From the NCBI RefSeq assembly GCF_000340215.1, contig NW_006921536.1, positions 570,886 to 634,885 on the forward strand: a stretch of DNA of 64,000 nucleotides. The letters are read 5' to 3'. A program made the translations under genes and the position numbers. Positions 22,497-32,799 of this stretch are shown in pieces. Under the pieces are notes generated by a model. That model saw nothing but the letters and a program-made list of their open reading frames with translations. It was not told the origin of the DNA and did no database searches. The first letter of the stretch is position 1. Each line of letters begins with the position of its first letter. The DNA is from Pseudocercospora fijiensis CIRAD86. Taxonomy: Eukaryota; Ascomycota; Dothideomycetes; Mycosphaerellales; Mycosphaerellaceae.

Positions 22497-23621
22497 ATGC
22501 TGCCTCGCGTCCGCCATCCAGGACGCGGTAGCAGCATACCAAAATGCTTCAAAACCAAACATGAAGACTCCAGCAAGCGCTTTCTCAGCACCAAAAAAGA
22601 ACCTCAAAAAGTCATCTTCTCGGGAATCCAACCGACCGGAGTCCCTCACTTAGGAAACTACCTAGGTGCACTGCACCAATGGGTCCAACTCCAAAATACT
22701 TCCCCTCCATTCACAAAACTAATATACTCCCTCGTCGATCTCCACGCCATAACAATCCGTCAAAACCCCTCCCAACTTCGAAAATGGAGAAAAGAATCCC
22801 TCGCAATCCTGCTCGCCATAGGTCTCGACCCATCCCGAAGCATAATTTTCCATCAATCCGACGTTTCCGCGCACGCAGAATTGATGTGGATTCTATCCTG
22901 CCAGGCTTCGACGGGGTATTTAGGGAGGATGACGCAATGGAAAGAGAAAATTTCCAACGATAAAGACGGAAATGAGAGATTGAAATTGGGATTATTCTCC
23001 TACCCGGTTTTGCAAGCTGCAGATGTGTTGGTTCATCAAACGACACATGTACCTGTCGGACATGATCAGGCGCAGCATTTGGAATTTGCGAGAGAGGTGG
23101 CGAGTGGGTTTAATCATGTGTATGGAGCTGGGATTTTGACACCGCCGGAGACGATTATCAGTCCGGCGAGGAGAGTCATGTCGTTGGCGAAAGCTACGTC
23201 TAAGATGTCCAAGTCGGATCAGAATTCGAAGTCGAGGATTTTGCTGACGGATTCTGGGGAGACGATTCGAGCGAAGGTTAAATCTGCGGTGACGGATTCT
23301 GTGGAGGGAATTTCGTATGATCCCGAGAACAGACCTGGGGTTGCGAATTTGATTGATATCATGTTCTATTCGATGGGAAGTGAGGCTGGTGGTTCGCCGC
23401 AGGATCTTGCGAGAGAGATGGAAGGAATGCATTTGAAGGTCTTGAAGGAACGTACTGCTGATGCTGTAGATAAGCTGGTCGCGCCTGTGAGGGAGAGATA
23501 TGCTGTGATCATCGAAGATGAAAAGCTGCTTGAGGAGGTTGCTCAGAACGGCGCAGAGAAGGCTCGCGCTAGTGCATTGCAGACTATGGAAAAGGTGCGA
23601 AGGGCAATCGGACTCGCATGA
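22497..23621 (+). CDS. MSW1: Mitochondrial tryptophanyl-tRNA synthetase
   Basis: Class I aminoacyl-tRNA synthetase of 374 residues that charges mitochondrial tRNA-Trp. The N-terminal about 36 residues are basic and Ser-rich without acidic clusters, as in a mitochondrial targeting peptide. The core then begins with VIFSGIQPTGVPHLGNY, whose PHLGNY is the HIGH motif. QAADVLVHQTTHVPVGHDQAQHL and the KMSKS loop (SKMSKSDQNS) follow, all in the order of bacterial-type TrpRS. Length matches the bacterial/mitochondrial family and no intron is needed. The start is the first ATG in frame and gives a sensible presequence. The gene is convergent with the methyltransferase at 23662, with only 40 bp between the stop codons. 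Confidence 0.96.
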   Translation: MLPRVRHPGRGSSIPKCFKTKHEDSSKRFLSTKKEPQKVIFSGIQPTGVPHLGNYLGALHQWVQLQNTSPPFTKLIYSLVDLHAITIRQNPSQLRKWRKESLAILLAIGLDPSRSIIFHQSDVSAHAELMWILSCQASTGYLGRMTQWKEKISNDKDGNERLKLGLFSYPVLQAADVLVHQTTHVPVGHDQAQHLEFAREVASGFNHVYGAGILTPPETIISPARRVMSLAKATSKMSKSDQNSKSRILLTDSGETIRAKVKSAVTDSVEGISYDPENRPGVANLIDIMFYSMGSEAGGSPQDLAREMEGMHLKVLKERTADAVDKLVAPVRERYAVIIEDEKLLEEVAQNGAEKARASALQTMEKVRRAIGLA

Positions 23622-23661
23622 GCCTGATGCACATTCTGTCTGACGCTGTCATCGCGCTTCT

Positions 23662-25112
23662 TCAGCCGGTGTTGTCCATTTCCATCGCATCTGCTCTACC
23701 CTCGTCTGCTTCAAATGGCTTCTGCGCCCACACAAAGTCCCTGTGAATTATGTCAGCATTATGTCGCAGACTCTGGTTGCAATCGACTGACATTGGCAGA
23801 TAGACATGCATCTTGCCCTCCTTCAGCTCCCCTTTGATATCATCAATGAGCTTGAAGACATCCTCCGATTTCCAGCCCAGCAGCTTCGTGAACATTCTCA
23901 TACTGACGCCTTCCAGCGCATCAATCATATCCTGCTGGAATAACGTGCTGCAGGATCACACGTTAGCACAAGCAGTATAATACGTAGGTACTGCTCACCC
24001 TATCTTCTTCTTCTTCTTTCCCTTCACCCAATTGCCTACTGGCCACTTACTACCCAGATACTGCACGTCCACGAATCCCATGTCTTTCATCAAATCCGGC
24101 GCTCTCAGAATCGCATCAAGCTTTGTACCCGCCTTCTCGCTCGCCGCCGTGATGCCATCATTCCAGAGCTTGAAGTTGGGACCGAACTTTTCGATCGTCC
24201 CATCGTCGGATTTGAATGGCCAGTGGTATTCCTGAAACTCGACCCAACCTCCAGGCTCAAGATGATTCCAGACTTCCGTCAGGAGTTTGTTCCAGTCTTT
24301 GATTCCGACTTGAAGGCTGCGAGAGTGGATGTAGTCAAACTTGGTTGGGTAAAGCCAGTCTGATGTCACATCATCGATGAGGAATTCGACGTTGGGTGGT
24401 ACGAGAGTCTGTACAACAAATTAGATTTTGCAGAGATATAAAAATTCACATTCAAGACTCGCCGGCTGAATGGGTGAAAGGTCAGTGCCGATTACATGGC
24501 ATTCTGGATGCGACTCCGCGAAATCTATGGCCCAGGCGCCCGTACCACAGCCAATGTCTAACGCGTTGCGGGCATCTACACTACTGATCGGTGCAAGACC
24601 TGCTCTGTCGCTGAGGAAGATCCTCCAAATCTTGTGCTGGAGCTCGAGTCGTTTAATCTCATCGTCGTCGTTTGGGAGAGGATATCTGTCTTCGGAGAAA
24701 GCATTGTATCGACGTCCGTATTCGTACTTGTAATCGGTGACGGTGGAGTTGATCGACGTTGTGACTCTGAATGAATCGTCAGTAGGTTGCAATTGCGAAG
24801 AAGTTGATTGCTCTCACGATTCCAGCTCGTCGCCAAGCGTAGAGTCCGTGTCGTCCTGTTTATGATAGAACTGGCTCAGCTTCGACATTTCAACACTAGC
24901 CGATCTGACTTCTGCTCAATGTGAGCTTTGGATGGAGTAAACGTTGCATCTACCTCTAGATGTTCAAAGCTCCGAATATCCACCGCCGTAGCCTGAGAAA
25001 AAGAAGGCTCTCGTCTATGCCCGGCATTACCTGCAAATGCCGCATCGGTACCTGCATCAGCTCCACTGCCGCCTTGTGTACCAGAAGCTGACGGAGGATT
25101 GGAGGATGACAT
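23662..25112 (-). CDS. LaeA-like SAM-dependent methyltransferase (5 exons)
   Basis: Exons on the minus strand: 25112-24943, 24895-24818, 24766-24463, 24408-23999 and 23947-23662, giving 415 residues. The SAM-binding motif I is DIGCGTGAWAIDFA and motif II is GTDLSPIQP, followed after an intron by LVPPNVEFLIDD, as in LaeA/Methyltransf_23 proteins. YEYGRRYNAF and a WV(E/Q)FQE-type motif (EPGGWVEFQEY) also match. The N-terminus is low complexity (Gly/Ser/Ala). Family members include the global regulator of secondary metabolism LaeA, but most paralogues have no known substrate. The third intron appears to be GC-AG. An alternative shorter start is the ATG at 24888. Confidence 0.85.
24409..24462 (-). 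other. GC-AG intron in the LaeA-like methyltransferase
   Basis: The reading frame joins without loss only if the donor is CCG|GCGAGT and the acceptor TACAG|ACT, a 54-bp intron. The product then reads SPIQP-TLVPPN, the expected family sequence. The nearby GT donors (GTCTTG, GTGAAT) both put the next exon out of frame. Confidence 0.65.
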
Positions 25113-25403
25113 AACGGCAGTATGAAGAAGCTGATTTTAGATATACGATGTTACACATATGAAGAACAGGGGTTAAGGACAAGGAGATGAGGCTGGCAGA
25201 TGTGTCGCGTTTGGAAGGATGAGCTTGGAGCTGCACGCTGGGGTGTTTTCTGTGCCGCATGCAGTGCTTGCATCGGCGTGTCCTGAGCGGGCGGGTGTGC
25301 ATCTTGGTGTTCAGATTGGGCAGAACTGCGTGGGCTGCTAGAAAGTCGTATTTCTATGGTCCATGACAGTCCATAAGACTTTCCCGTGCCCAGGCAAAAG
25401 CTG
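25113..25403. other. Intergenic, 5' flank of the methyltransferase
   Basis: This is ordinary-composition DNA between the methyltransferase start and the transposon target duplication. It probably contains the methyltransferase promoter. No gene or clear motif is seen. Confidence 0.4.
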
Positions 25404-25412
25404 ATGCAAGAC

Positions 25413-25441
25413 GGAGCTCCATACATACCAGAGGCTCAATG
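25413..25441 (+). repeat. Left terminal inverted repeat
   Basis: The sequence matches the reverse complement of 29387-29415 at 27 of 29 positions. The 8-bp target-duplication candidate ATGCAAGA ends 1 bp outside it. Confidence 0.8.
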
Positions 25442-25567
25442 GCTTCACTTGAGCCTATTGTCGCTTCCTATTCTTCTTACACCTTCCTCACCAACCTCAC
25501 TATACCTATTATCGCGACAAACCTCACTCAGACTCGCTACACTTCCGCGCCTTGCCTCGCAATGTTC

Positions 25568-25738
25568 TTCTTCTATCGACACCGACACCGACACCGACAC
25601 CGACAGCGACAGCGACAGCAGCAGCCGCTATGACTGGTATTCCGCGCGACCTCATTCTTAGCGCAGCTTCAGCAGCATTAGCTTCAGCATTAGCTTTAGC
25701 TTTAGCTTTAGCTTTAGCTTCAGCTTCAGCAGCGCACT
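25568..25738. repeat. Hexameric simple repeats in the transposon end
   Basis: Runs of CGACAC/CGACAG hexamers (about 25576-25618) are followed by CAGCAG and then TTAGCT/TTCAGC hexamers (about 25670-25730). They open artificial frames on both strands (Val-Gly and Ala-Lys repeats), which are not annotated as genes. Confidence 0.8.
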
Positions 25739-25889
25739 CACTAGTAGGAGGAGGAGAATATTCATCGTAAGTCGCGAGGCGCATCGCTATAGACTCGCTA
25801 CTAACTCGCTCTAGACTTCGACGCCCTACGACTACAAACACCTACGATTTCTAGTACTGCAGCGCGCAGACATAGTAAGAGCTACTCGA

Positions 25890-26260
25890 TTAGACAGCGA
25901 TACCGGATAAGAAGAAGGCGGCATTAAACAGACTGCGGAAATATAAGGCTACTAGAATTATTATAGAAACGGACTCTAGCAAGCTTGCACTAGCGCTATG
26001 CTACTACTGTATACGCTCTAATAACTTTAAGTGTCGTATACTTAATGCTAAGGGCGAGCGTGTCTACGCTTATTGTAAGTGTAAGGGCAAGTCTAGCTGT
26101 ACGGCTAGTATAGAAGAGGTTGAAGAAGACGATAGAAACAGCGAGCTAGCCGCGATGCAGGCGCGAGTCGAGGCCGCAGAGGCAAAGAATACTAAACTAG
26201 AGGCAAAGATTAAGGCATTAGAAGCTAGGTTCGATAAGTTAGAAGGATATTGCCTCTCGT
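25890..26260 (+). pseudogene. Cys-rich, coiled-coil protein frame inside the DNA transposon
   Basis: An uninterrupted stretch of more than 110 codons ends at TAG (26260). It has a cysteine pattern C-x2-C-x7-C...C-x-C-x5-C (from CYYCIRSNNFKC to CKCKGKSSC), then a charged helical segment with heptad-like Ala/Leu/Lys/Glu spacing (ELAAMQARVEAAEAK onward). A zinc-binding head with a coiled-coil tail is common in fungal transposon accessory proteins. No start codon could be fixed: upstream codons include a RIP-type TAG. The role is unknown; DNA or RNA binding is a guess. Confidence 0.45.
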
Positions 26261-26466
26261 AGTTCAAATAGCTTAAGAATGAGGCTATTATTAAGTCTAA
26301 GGATGTGTATACGATATAGAAGGAGCTATAGCTAAATAGCGATCGCGAGCCACTAGTAGATAATGTTTAAGGAGCGAGTCTACAGCGAGTCTACTACGAG
26401 TCTGCTATTCTATCTCTTCTTCTTTAGTCGTTAACTGCGCTTTATCTTCTTAGCCTCTCCGCCGCT

Positions 26467-26580
26467 ATTAGCCTCTTCGCCGCTATTAGCCTGTCTACCG
26501 CTATTAGCCTGTCTACCGCTATTAGCCTGTCTACCGCTATTAGCCTGTCTACCGCCATTAGCCTGTCTACCGCCATTAGC
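26467..26580. repeat. 18-bp minisatellite
   Basis: About six copies of ATTAGCCTGTCTACCGCT lie head to tail, with C/T and G/T variants. The minus strand reads them as a six-residue DRLIAV repeat, the reason for an open frame at 26442-26666 that is unlikely to be a separate gene. Confidence 0.85.
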
Positions 26581-27162
26581 AGCCTGTCTATTAGTAGGTT
26601 GCTAATCCTTCGATTCGCGCGACCCTTTCGGAGTAGGCGTGCCTCGCGGTGCACTCGCGGTAGCATCGCCGCTTAAGTCAATTATCTTAGGCGGCTAATT
26701 CGTATCGATAACCTTCTTAGTCTATAGCTTTTCTTTCTTAATCTTAATGCTGTTAACTACCTTTTGCTAACTCGCTATATTACTCGCACTAGTACTCGTA
26801 GTAACAGTACTTAACCGATGTTTCCGCTTTTGTTATTGCTGCTTCTCCTACTTAGTCTAGATATAGAGCTTAATCTCGTAGACTAATAATAACTTTGTTG
26901 CTAGTTTATAGACTATTAAAGCCTATCTGAGTGATCGAAGCGCCTTACTTGCTAGCTTCTCTAGTTGATTAGTTGCTTTATTGAAGTCTATATAGAGGAA
27001 GTAGTTATAATAGTCCTAGGTCCGATCGATACTACTATCTAGTAGCTCGCAGGCGTCAATCCGGTCGACAATCTAGTCTGTAAACGTTATCTCGGCTTCG
27101 AGGAATTCTTAGTTAGACTAGGCATCCGTAATAGTAGTATATAGGTTAGGTTCACTATAGAA

Positions 27163-27585
27163 CTATATCTCAGTTGTACTCGTAAGCTTAACTTCTATAT
27201 GCTGAGTATAGATCAAATAGCGGCAATGGTATGCCTGTGCTTTAAGGTCTAATAAAGCTAAAGCTGAAGCTAAAGCAGGTGTTAGTAGACGTTGCGAGAG
27301 GCTCCGAGATCCAGCATTTAGTATTCGAGTTATTAGCTTATGAAACTGACTAGCAGCATTGCGTGCAGCATTAGCCGCCTCAGGTATAGAGGGGAACGTA
27401 TTGAAGCCTCGTACCGTACTCGCGGAGCTACTCGCAGCGGCGGCCACTAATTGCTCGCGAACAAATTGCTCGCTTAGTGGATCGGGATTAAGAAGGCCGC
27501 ATTGTAAACAGTATCGGTATTTACTATACATCTTTGCATAGTCGACGCCTGATTTAGTGCAATAGGTGCCCCAATTAGTAGGCAT
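27163..27585 (-). CDS. Hypothetical protein inside the DNA transposon
   Basis: A 140-residue open frame starts MPTNWGTYCTKSGVDYAK and contains a possible CLQCG cysteine pair followed by Ala/Ser-rich sequence. It escaped RIP stops, unlike the transposase next to it. It lies downstream of the transposase on the same strand and may be a second transposon protein or its 3' part. No family was recognised. Confidence 0.35.
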   Translation of the reverse strand: MPTNWGTYCTKSGVDYAKMYSKYRYCLQCGLLNPDPLSEQFVREQLVAAAASSSASTVRGFNTFPSIPEAANAARNAASQFHKLITRILNAGSRSLSQRLLTPALASALALLDLKAQAYHCRYLIYTQHIEVKLTSTTEI

Positions 27586-28019
27586 TATTAGATAAATAGA
27601 GGTAGAAATAGCAGAGGTTTGAGAAGGTTATAGATAAAATCGAACTAGAAAAAGCGACTCGCTATATACTCGCGGCCGGCTCGTAGATCGGAGATTAGTA
27701 TACATTATTTGCAAACTCAATTAACCTAGCTTCCTAATTCCGAGCCGCCGCTGACTAACTACGTACTGCTAATAGCTTATCCAACTCTATTAGTTCCGGC
27801 TCTAACCCTATAGCTATATACTCCCTAGCTAGCCCTCGAAGAAGCAAGTAGGCAGAGCGGTAAAGGCGCTCTACATTATCGCTATTCTCGCTACTACTTA
27901 CTGGATACGAGAAGCTATGAATCCATAATACTATCTTACACTAAGAAAGCGTAGCCTCGGGCAGGTAGGCTTCAAGATCTAGGAATTAGCGAGTCTATTA
28001 GCGAGTCTGTAGCGAGTCT

Positions 28020-29294
28020 GTACTATAGAATCTAATATATACCGAATCCTTGAAGGTCTTGCTCTATATCATTAAGTGCGCCGTTAGGTATAGGAATACC
28101 TTGATAAGAATGCCCGCTAAGCTCTAGATAATAGTGTAGAATATGCGGAATACCTAGCACAACGTGTAGTCGATTAGCCTGCTTCCGGATACGATGGCTA
28201 TTCTAGAGGTAAACAAATTCGAGGACTTTATAACGCATAATTGGTATATAGATTGTAAGGAAGGCAATCCGATCCGCTAGCAGTTTAGCATCGTGTAGTG
28301 ACTCGCGTAGTAACTCGTAGAAATAGCCCCTCTAGCTATTTAGTGCAGGTGCTTGCTAACGCTACTATGCCTTAATCCGCTAGTTTATCTTACTCGTACC
28401 GTATTTGAAGCAGTCCTCGAAGGCTAGCGGTTGTTCCGGGTCACTACGAGTCGCAAGGCGAGTCTTATAGTAAGCATCCGCGGCTAGAATCGTCTCTGCC
28501 CTACGGTCTAATCGAATAATCTGTAGCATTACACTACTATTCCGGATCGTTGTAAGGTATTAAGCTAGTATAGAGACAGCTGTCCGGCTAGTGATGCCTA
28601 TATAGATCTAGACAATGTAACGCGAGTGAATATCAATCGCTGCGTAGATCTATATCCCCCAATGCTCGAATTTATAGTAAGCATCTATTAATATTGCGTA
28701 ACTAGGGCCGGGTGTAATAATCGCTCTATAGTGCTCTCGCGCCCGCTCGCGGCGGACTCGCAACCCTTTAGGATTTAGTAAGGAAGCTATACGATATAGC
28801 CGATCTCTACTAATAATGTTGTATTTGGACCTGATATAGGTATATAGGTGCCGTTAGCTAAAGGACTCTACTATAGACTTCTCGAGCTCTTCCTATAAGA
28901 CCTCTGCTATCTATTCTTCCGCTTCTGTCTATCTATCTATTAATAATGCCTTCTTTAATCTAAGCTCTTAACGTATCCGTTAATACCTCCGCTGGCTAAT
29001 CTCAAACCTATCCGCCTATAGTACTCGAACCGCCTCTTTATTAGTCAACCGTAGAACGTAGAAGGTGTATACGACCCGGATCTTTAGTGCCTTAATATCG
29101 TTGACTCGGTAATAGTAAGTAGAGTGGCTATAATCAATGTTCTACTCTTTAAGCCTTCGTTTAAGTGTATTGAGAGATATCTAATAACCGGTCTCTTATA
29201 TAAGGTGCTGTACGATTGCTTCTCGTGTAGTGCCGCCGTAGACTTGAGATATTATCTAAGCCTTCTATAGCGATAAATCGATACGTAGAGGCAT
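28020..29294 (-). pseudogene. Integrase-core (DDE-type) transposase, RIP-inactivated
   Basis: From the ATG at 29294 the minus strand reads about 420 codons with several TAG/TAA stops at Trp/Gln sites. An N-terminal helix-turn-helix region (TTREAIVQHLI, then YQ-ISLNTLKRRL-type text) precedes an integrase core. That core has IDAYYKFEHWGIQIYAAID (first Asp), a second motif IRLDRRAETI and YGTSKINQRIKAWW, where the expected catalytic Glu reads Lys. This matches fungal integrase-core-domain transposases, which share the rve fold with retroviral integrases. The stops and the Glu change make this copy inactive. The C-terminal end is approximate. Confidence 0.7.
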
Positions 29295-29386
29295 TCTGCG
29301 AGTCGATAGCGAGTATAGTGCGAGTCGTAGAAGGTCAAACACGAAGAATTAGGTAGGAATGGCGGTGAGAAGTATGAGAAACCCCG

Positions 29387-29415
29387 CATTGAGCCTCTGG
29401 TATGTATGGGCCTCC
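29387..29415 (-). repeat. Right terminal inverted repeat
   Basis: This is the inverted partner of 25413-25441. The second ATGCAAGA copy starts 3 bp outside it. Confidence 0.8.
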
Positions 29416-29426
29416 CTAATGCAAGA

Positions 29427-29786
29427 AGTTACTCATCACACGAGTACTGCCGAGAAGGAGCTTGTGGTATGGAATCCTCTTCACCTTTGGCCAGATGCTC
29501 TCGTGCGATGGGCGGTAGGTAGATGTAGGTGGTATACAGGAGTCGCTCATTATGAGTGTACGACTAGCTGCGAGATTCTGATGCTATTGCCGTCTGTAGA
29601 AGGAAGTGCGATGGTGGCAATTTTCGGTTGGAGTTTGCCTCGGAAAGAAAAGCGGCTTCCTGGCAGCTTTCAGCATGCCCTCCGCGTCGCTTCCAATCTT
29701 TTGGCATGCAAGAGCTGGTCTCCAATGCATCCTATACGAGGTGCAGTGCTCCCCGCCGTCTTTCTTGCCTCATGAAATCGTAAGCT
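29427..29786. other. Intergenic, 5' flank of the thioesterase
   Basis: This is normal-composition DNA between the transposon target duplication and the thioesterase start. A 138-codon open frame covering most of it shows no domain and unlikely codon choice, and is not called. It probably holds the promoter of the thioesterase gene. Confidence 0.4.
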
Positions 29787-30500
29787 ATGGGGCTGCCATA
29801 CAAATACACCAACCCTTACTCCCCTCGCATGCCGTTTGGCTCTGCGGAAACCGATCCCACCGCCGCGAACGACGACATGGCTCCTGCAGACACGAAAGCA
29901 ACCTTCATGCGAATACCTTGGATCGCTCGTAAGATCAATCAACCTGGCATCGTGTGTCGGGTATCGAATGGGCGAATGCCGAAACCGGATGGAGAAGATT
30001 CATTATGGGCAGAGATCCTCAAGACTCCGAGAACTATACGAAGCACGATAAGCTTCTATAAGAAGCCGGAGAACGATGATGATCCTGTACCAGAAGTCAC
30101 AACTGTTTTGACTGTTGGAAATGGCATGAATGGGCATACGGACATGATACACGGCGGTATCACAGCAACGATATTGGACGAATGCATGGGGATATGCCAG
30201 TCTATCAACATTGAAAGAACACACATAGCCGCTGTAAAGCGTGGAAAAGCATTTGGAGAGTTACCGCCGCATGATGTTACCGCCTTCACGAGAGAGCTGA
30301 AAATCACCTATCTTCTTCCAGTCCGCACACCTGGAGCCATCATGGTGACAACAAGACGGGTGAAGAAAGAGGGTAGGAAAGAATGGCTTGCTGGCGAGCT
30401 TAAGCAATGTACTGGCAATGGTGAAGACGACGATGGTGAAATTGTTGTGTGTGCGACTGGCGAAGCGCTCTTCCTCGAACCAAGGCCGAGCAAGATTTGA
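29787..30500 (+). CDS. Hotdog-fold thioesterase (4HBT / PaaI-like)
   Basis: 237-residue single-exon protein. The centre carries the hotdog signature GHTDMIHGGITATILDECMG (around residues 112-131), where HGG is the usual active-site neighbourhood of PaaI/THEM4-like acyl-CoA thioesterases. ELKITYLLPVRTPGAIMV is the following core strand region. Family members hydrolyse acyl-CoA or related thioesters; the substrate here cannot be told. The about 35 residues before the domain could be a targeting region but have no clear amphipathic presequence. The gene is convergent with the permease at 30907. Confidence 0.85.
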   Translation: MGLPYKYTNPYSPRMPFGSAETDPTAANDDMAPADTKATFMRIPWIARKINQPGIVCRVSNGRMPKPDGEDSLWAEILKTPRTIRSTISFYKKPENDDDPVPEVTTVLTVGNGMNGHTDMIHGGITATILDECMGICQSINIERTHIAAVKRGKAFGELPPHDVTAFTRELKITYLLPVRTPGAIMVTTRRVKKEGRKEWLAGELKQCTGNGEDDDGEIVVCATGEALFLEPRPSKI

Positions 30501-30906
30501 AGTACGATATCATCTTCCAAACAGTGACTACTCAAGAGCAAGGCACATGCTGCGGAGAGGAGTGAGAGTATTCTACTTTGCTTGCTTTGCACTCGCATAC
30601 ACCACACAGCAGTCACAACATTGTCTTTAGAAACATCACAACGCATGTTTCCCGGCCATACTCCGAGCACCAAGAGGTGTTCCTAGAAGCACTGCGCAAG
30701 CATGAATCTGTAACAAGTCTTCATCCGGTGTATCCTGCTGGAAACTCAGGAACGAATGAGATGGCCTTACCTCATATCTACAGCAACGAGTGGGACGAAC
30801 TCACCAGATGTCTTCCTGACCAGGTGAGCTTCAGGTGAAGGGTCGATTCATGCAAGGGCACGACCCAGGGGTTCATGGAAACTTTAATCGCATTTGTAAG
30901 TGAAAG
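30501..30906. other. Convergent intergenic region
   Basis: These 406 bp lie between the stop codons of the thioesterase and permease genes. Only short, overlapping chance frames are seen. It probably contains both 3' ends. Confidence 0.4.
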
Positions 30907-32799
30907 CTATTTTATAGGCTTCGTCGGTACTGCCACTGGGACTTCAGGCCCGTCACCTTCGAGCCTCCTTGCGAGCTCTATTCTCATTGCCGAGTCGTCT
31001 GTCTTCAAATATGTGCCCTTTCCGGTTATAAACCAAAATCCAAGAGCGATGACCAGCATGACTCCGAAGACAGCAATAGCGAAGTTCATGTCACTAGGTG
31101 TTGGGTTTGGTGTGCCCGGGAAGAAGAAGAACACCGTGGTGACGCTGCAGTAGACGACGGAAATCCAGTTGCACAAAGGACCATACTTGCCGAGACTGAA
31201 CTGGCCACCTGGAGGCAGCTTGTCGCGACCGACAATTAGCAGACACCCAATGGGCATCCCGTAAGAAATCGTCAGAGCAATCGTGCTCACGCTCAAGACG
31301 GCCTCTAGGACAGTGTTGGCGAAGAGGTAGAGAACACCGATCAATGCGATGATAAATCCTTGCAGCCACAGCGCTCTCGCCGGAACCTTCCATGTAGGAT
31401 TGACTGCTGCAAAGTACTGGCTCCAAGGAATGCCGCCGTCTCTCGCAAAACCCCAGGTCAATCTACTTCCAGTAGTTGCGATGCTGACGCCCTGGCCGAG
31501 CCCATTGAAAATGAATAGGGCAATGAGAGTAGCGCCACCCTCCAAGCCAACAGTTTGTTGCACCAACTCAATGAATGGCAATCCCGTGGGCCCGTCTTCG
31601 ACTGTCGCCAGATCCTGAATGCAGAAGAGGCAGACGACCATGAAGATGAATCCAGTGATTGCTCCCAAAAGGACTGCAAGCCAGATGACCCTAGGGGCAT
31701 TCTTCCTCGGAGCTGGAATCTCCTCTACCAAGTGAATCACCGAATCGAAAGCCGTAAGCCCATACGCAGATTGCAAGAGTCCCAGGAACCAGACCACACC
31801 ATTACTCCACCCTGTCTGATTTATCCAGTCTCCGAACACGAACCCCGCAGACTGATACGCCATGTTCCTCTTGATCCCGACGGATATCAGCAGCGCAAGT
31901 GCGAAGACGAAGAACAAGCCCACAAACCCAACACCCACAGCATTATTGAACATCGGCAAGAACTTATCTCTTCGACACGCGATCAAATTTACCACGGTGA
32001 AAAGAGCTGTGATTCCCACGATACCAGAAACTGCACCCAANNNNNNNNNNNNNNNNNNNNNNNNNNNNNNNNNNNNNNNNNNNNNNNNNNNNNNNNNNNN
32101 NNNNNNNNNNNNNNNNNNNNNNNNNNNNNNNNNNNNNNNNGTGTTGATCCACGCAGTCCTAAGCAAACGAAGAAGCGTCAGCGATGCCCTAGACGATACT
32201 TGACTCCAAGGCATAGCTAGATCATCAATCACCACCTCCACCCCATCATCATTAAAAACACCCCGACATTGAATAAAATAAAATAAAAAATCTACTCACA
32301 AATAACTAACCCCCCTCCCCCACCCATTATCAACAAGTCTATGCACCCAATACCCCTGTCCCAGCGCCGTCGGCATACAACTCGTCAACTCCCCCAGACT
32401 GACCGCCACACACATATTACAAAAAAACACAAGTCCCAAACCCCAAAGGATCGCCACCGGACCCCCGTTTTTCAGCCCCGAGGAGAGGCCTTGAGCAAAT
32501 GTTGACCATGTTCCTAAGACGCAGAAGGCGAGGGATAACATGGACCGTGTGTCGAATTTTCGGGTTAGGGCTTCTTCAATGTGGCCTAATTCGGCGACGG
32601 AGTTGGCGGAGTGGAGGGATTGGAGGGAGGGTTTGTGGGGTGGGGAGGTGAGGGGGGAGGGGGAGGCTTCGAGGTCTTGGGGGGTGTGGTGCATGGTTGC
32701 GGTTCGGATCGATTTTGATCGTTCGCGAATTGTTGTTCGAGGTAAGGTATGCAATCTTCCTTCATACGATTGAATCGTGTGTTCTTGCGTTGTACGCAA
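30907..32799 (-). CDS. APC-family amino acid/choline/GABA permease, interrupted by an assembly gap
   Basis: Exon 1 is 32799-32300. A 141-bp intron (GTGAGT...TTAG, 32159-32299) joins SYL to TAWINT, and exon 2 is 32158-30907 with 100 N inside. The protein is a multi-pass membrane transporter: a cytosolic N-tail, then hydrophobic segments including LGLVFFCNMCVAVSLGEL, and the motif VSIATTGSRLTWGFARDGG typical of fungal Uga4/Hnm1-like carriers. It probably imports GABA, choline or an amino acid across the plasma or vacuolar membrane; the substrate is undecided. About one membrane segment is lost in the gap. The start could also be the internal Met at MHHTPQDLE. Confidence 0.85.
32041..32140. other. 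Assembly gap (100 N)
   Basis: Exactly 100 N lie inside the permease coding exon. A round 100 usually means unknown true length. Any reading frame across it is unreliable. Confidence 0.99.

Larger units (their letters stand above)
25413..29415 (-). mobile_element. 4.0-kb DNA transposon with terminal inverted repeats, RIP-damaged
   Basis: A 29-bp inverted repeat bounds the element: 25413-25441 (GGAGCTCCATACATACCAGA...) and the reverse complement at 29387-29415, with two mismatches. The 8-bp sequence ATGCAAGA lies outside each end (25404-25411 and 29419-29426) and is a likely target duplication. It is 1 bp from the repeat on the left and 3 bp on the right. Inside, GCGAGTC-type heptamers cluster near both ends and at several internal spots. 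A minus-strand integrase-like transposase (28020-29294), a plus-strand Cys-rich/coiled-coil frame (25890-26260) and a small minus frame (27163-27585) are recognisable. TAG stops at Trp/Gln codons show RIP. Confidence 0.75.

Noticed and set aside
22319..22531. 70-codon ORF upstream of MSW1
   Set aside because: Its repeat comes from the 30-bp direct repeats, it overlaps the MSW1 start, and no domain is visible.
25524..25841. 105-codon minus-strand ORF with Ala-Lys and Val-Gly runs
   Set aside because: The frame is created by hexameric simple repeats, and a similar frame opens on the other strand.
26442..26666. Minus-strand ORF with DRLIAV repeats
   Set aside because: It is a translation of the 18-bp minisatellite without conserved flanks.
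29359..29775. 138-codon plus-strand ORF before the thioesterase
   Set aside because: It starts inside the transposon end, crosses the inverted repeat, and shows no domain.
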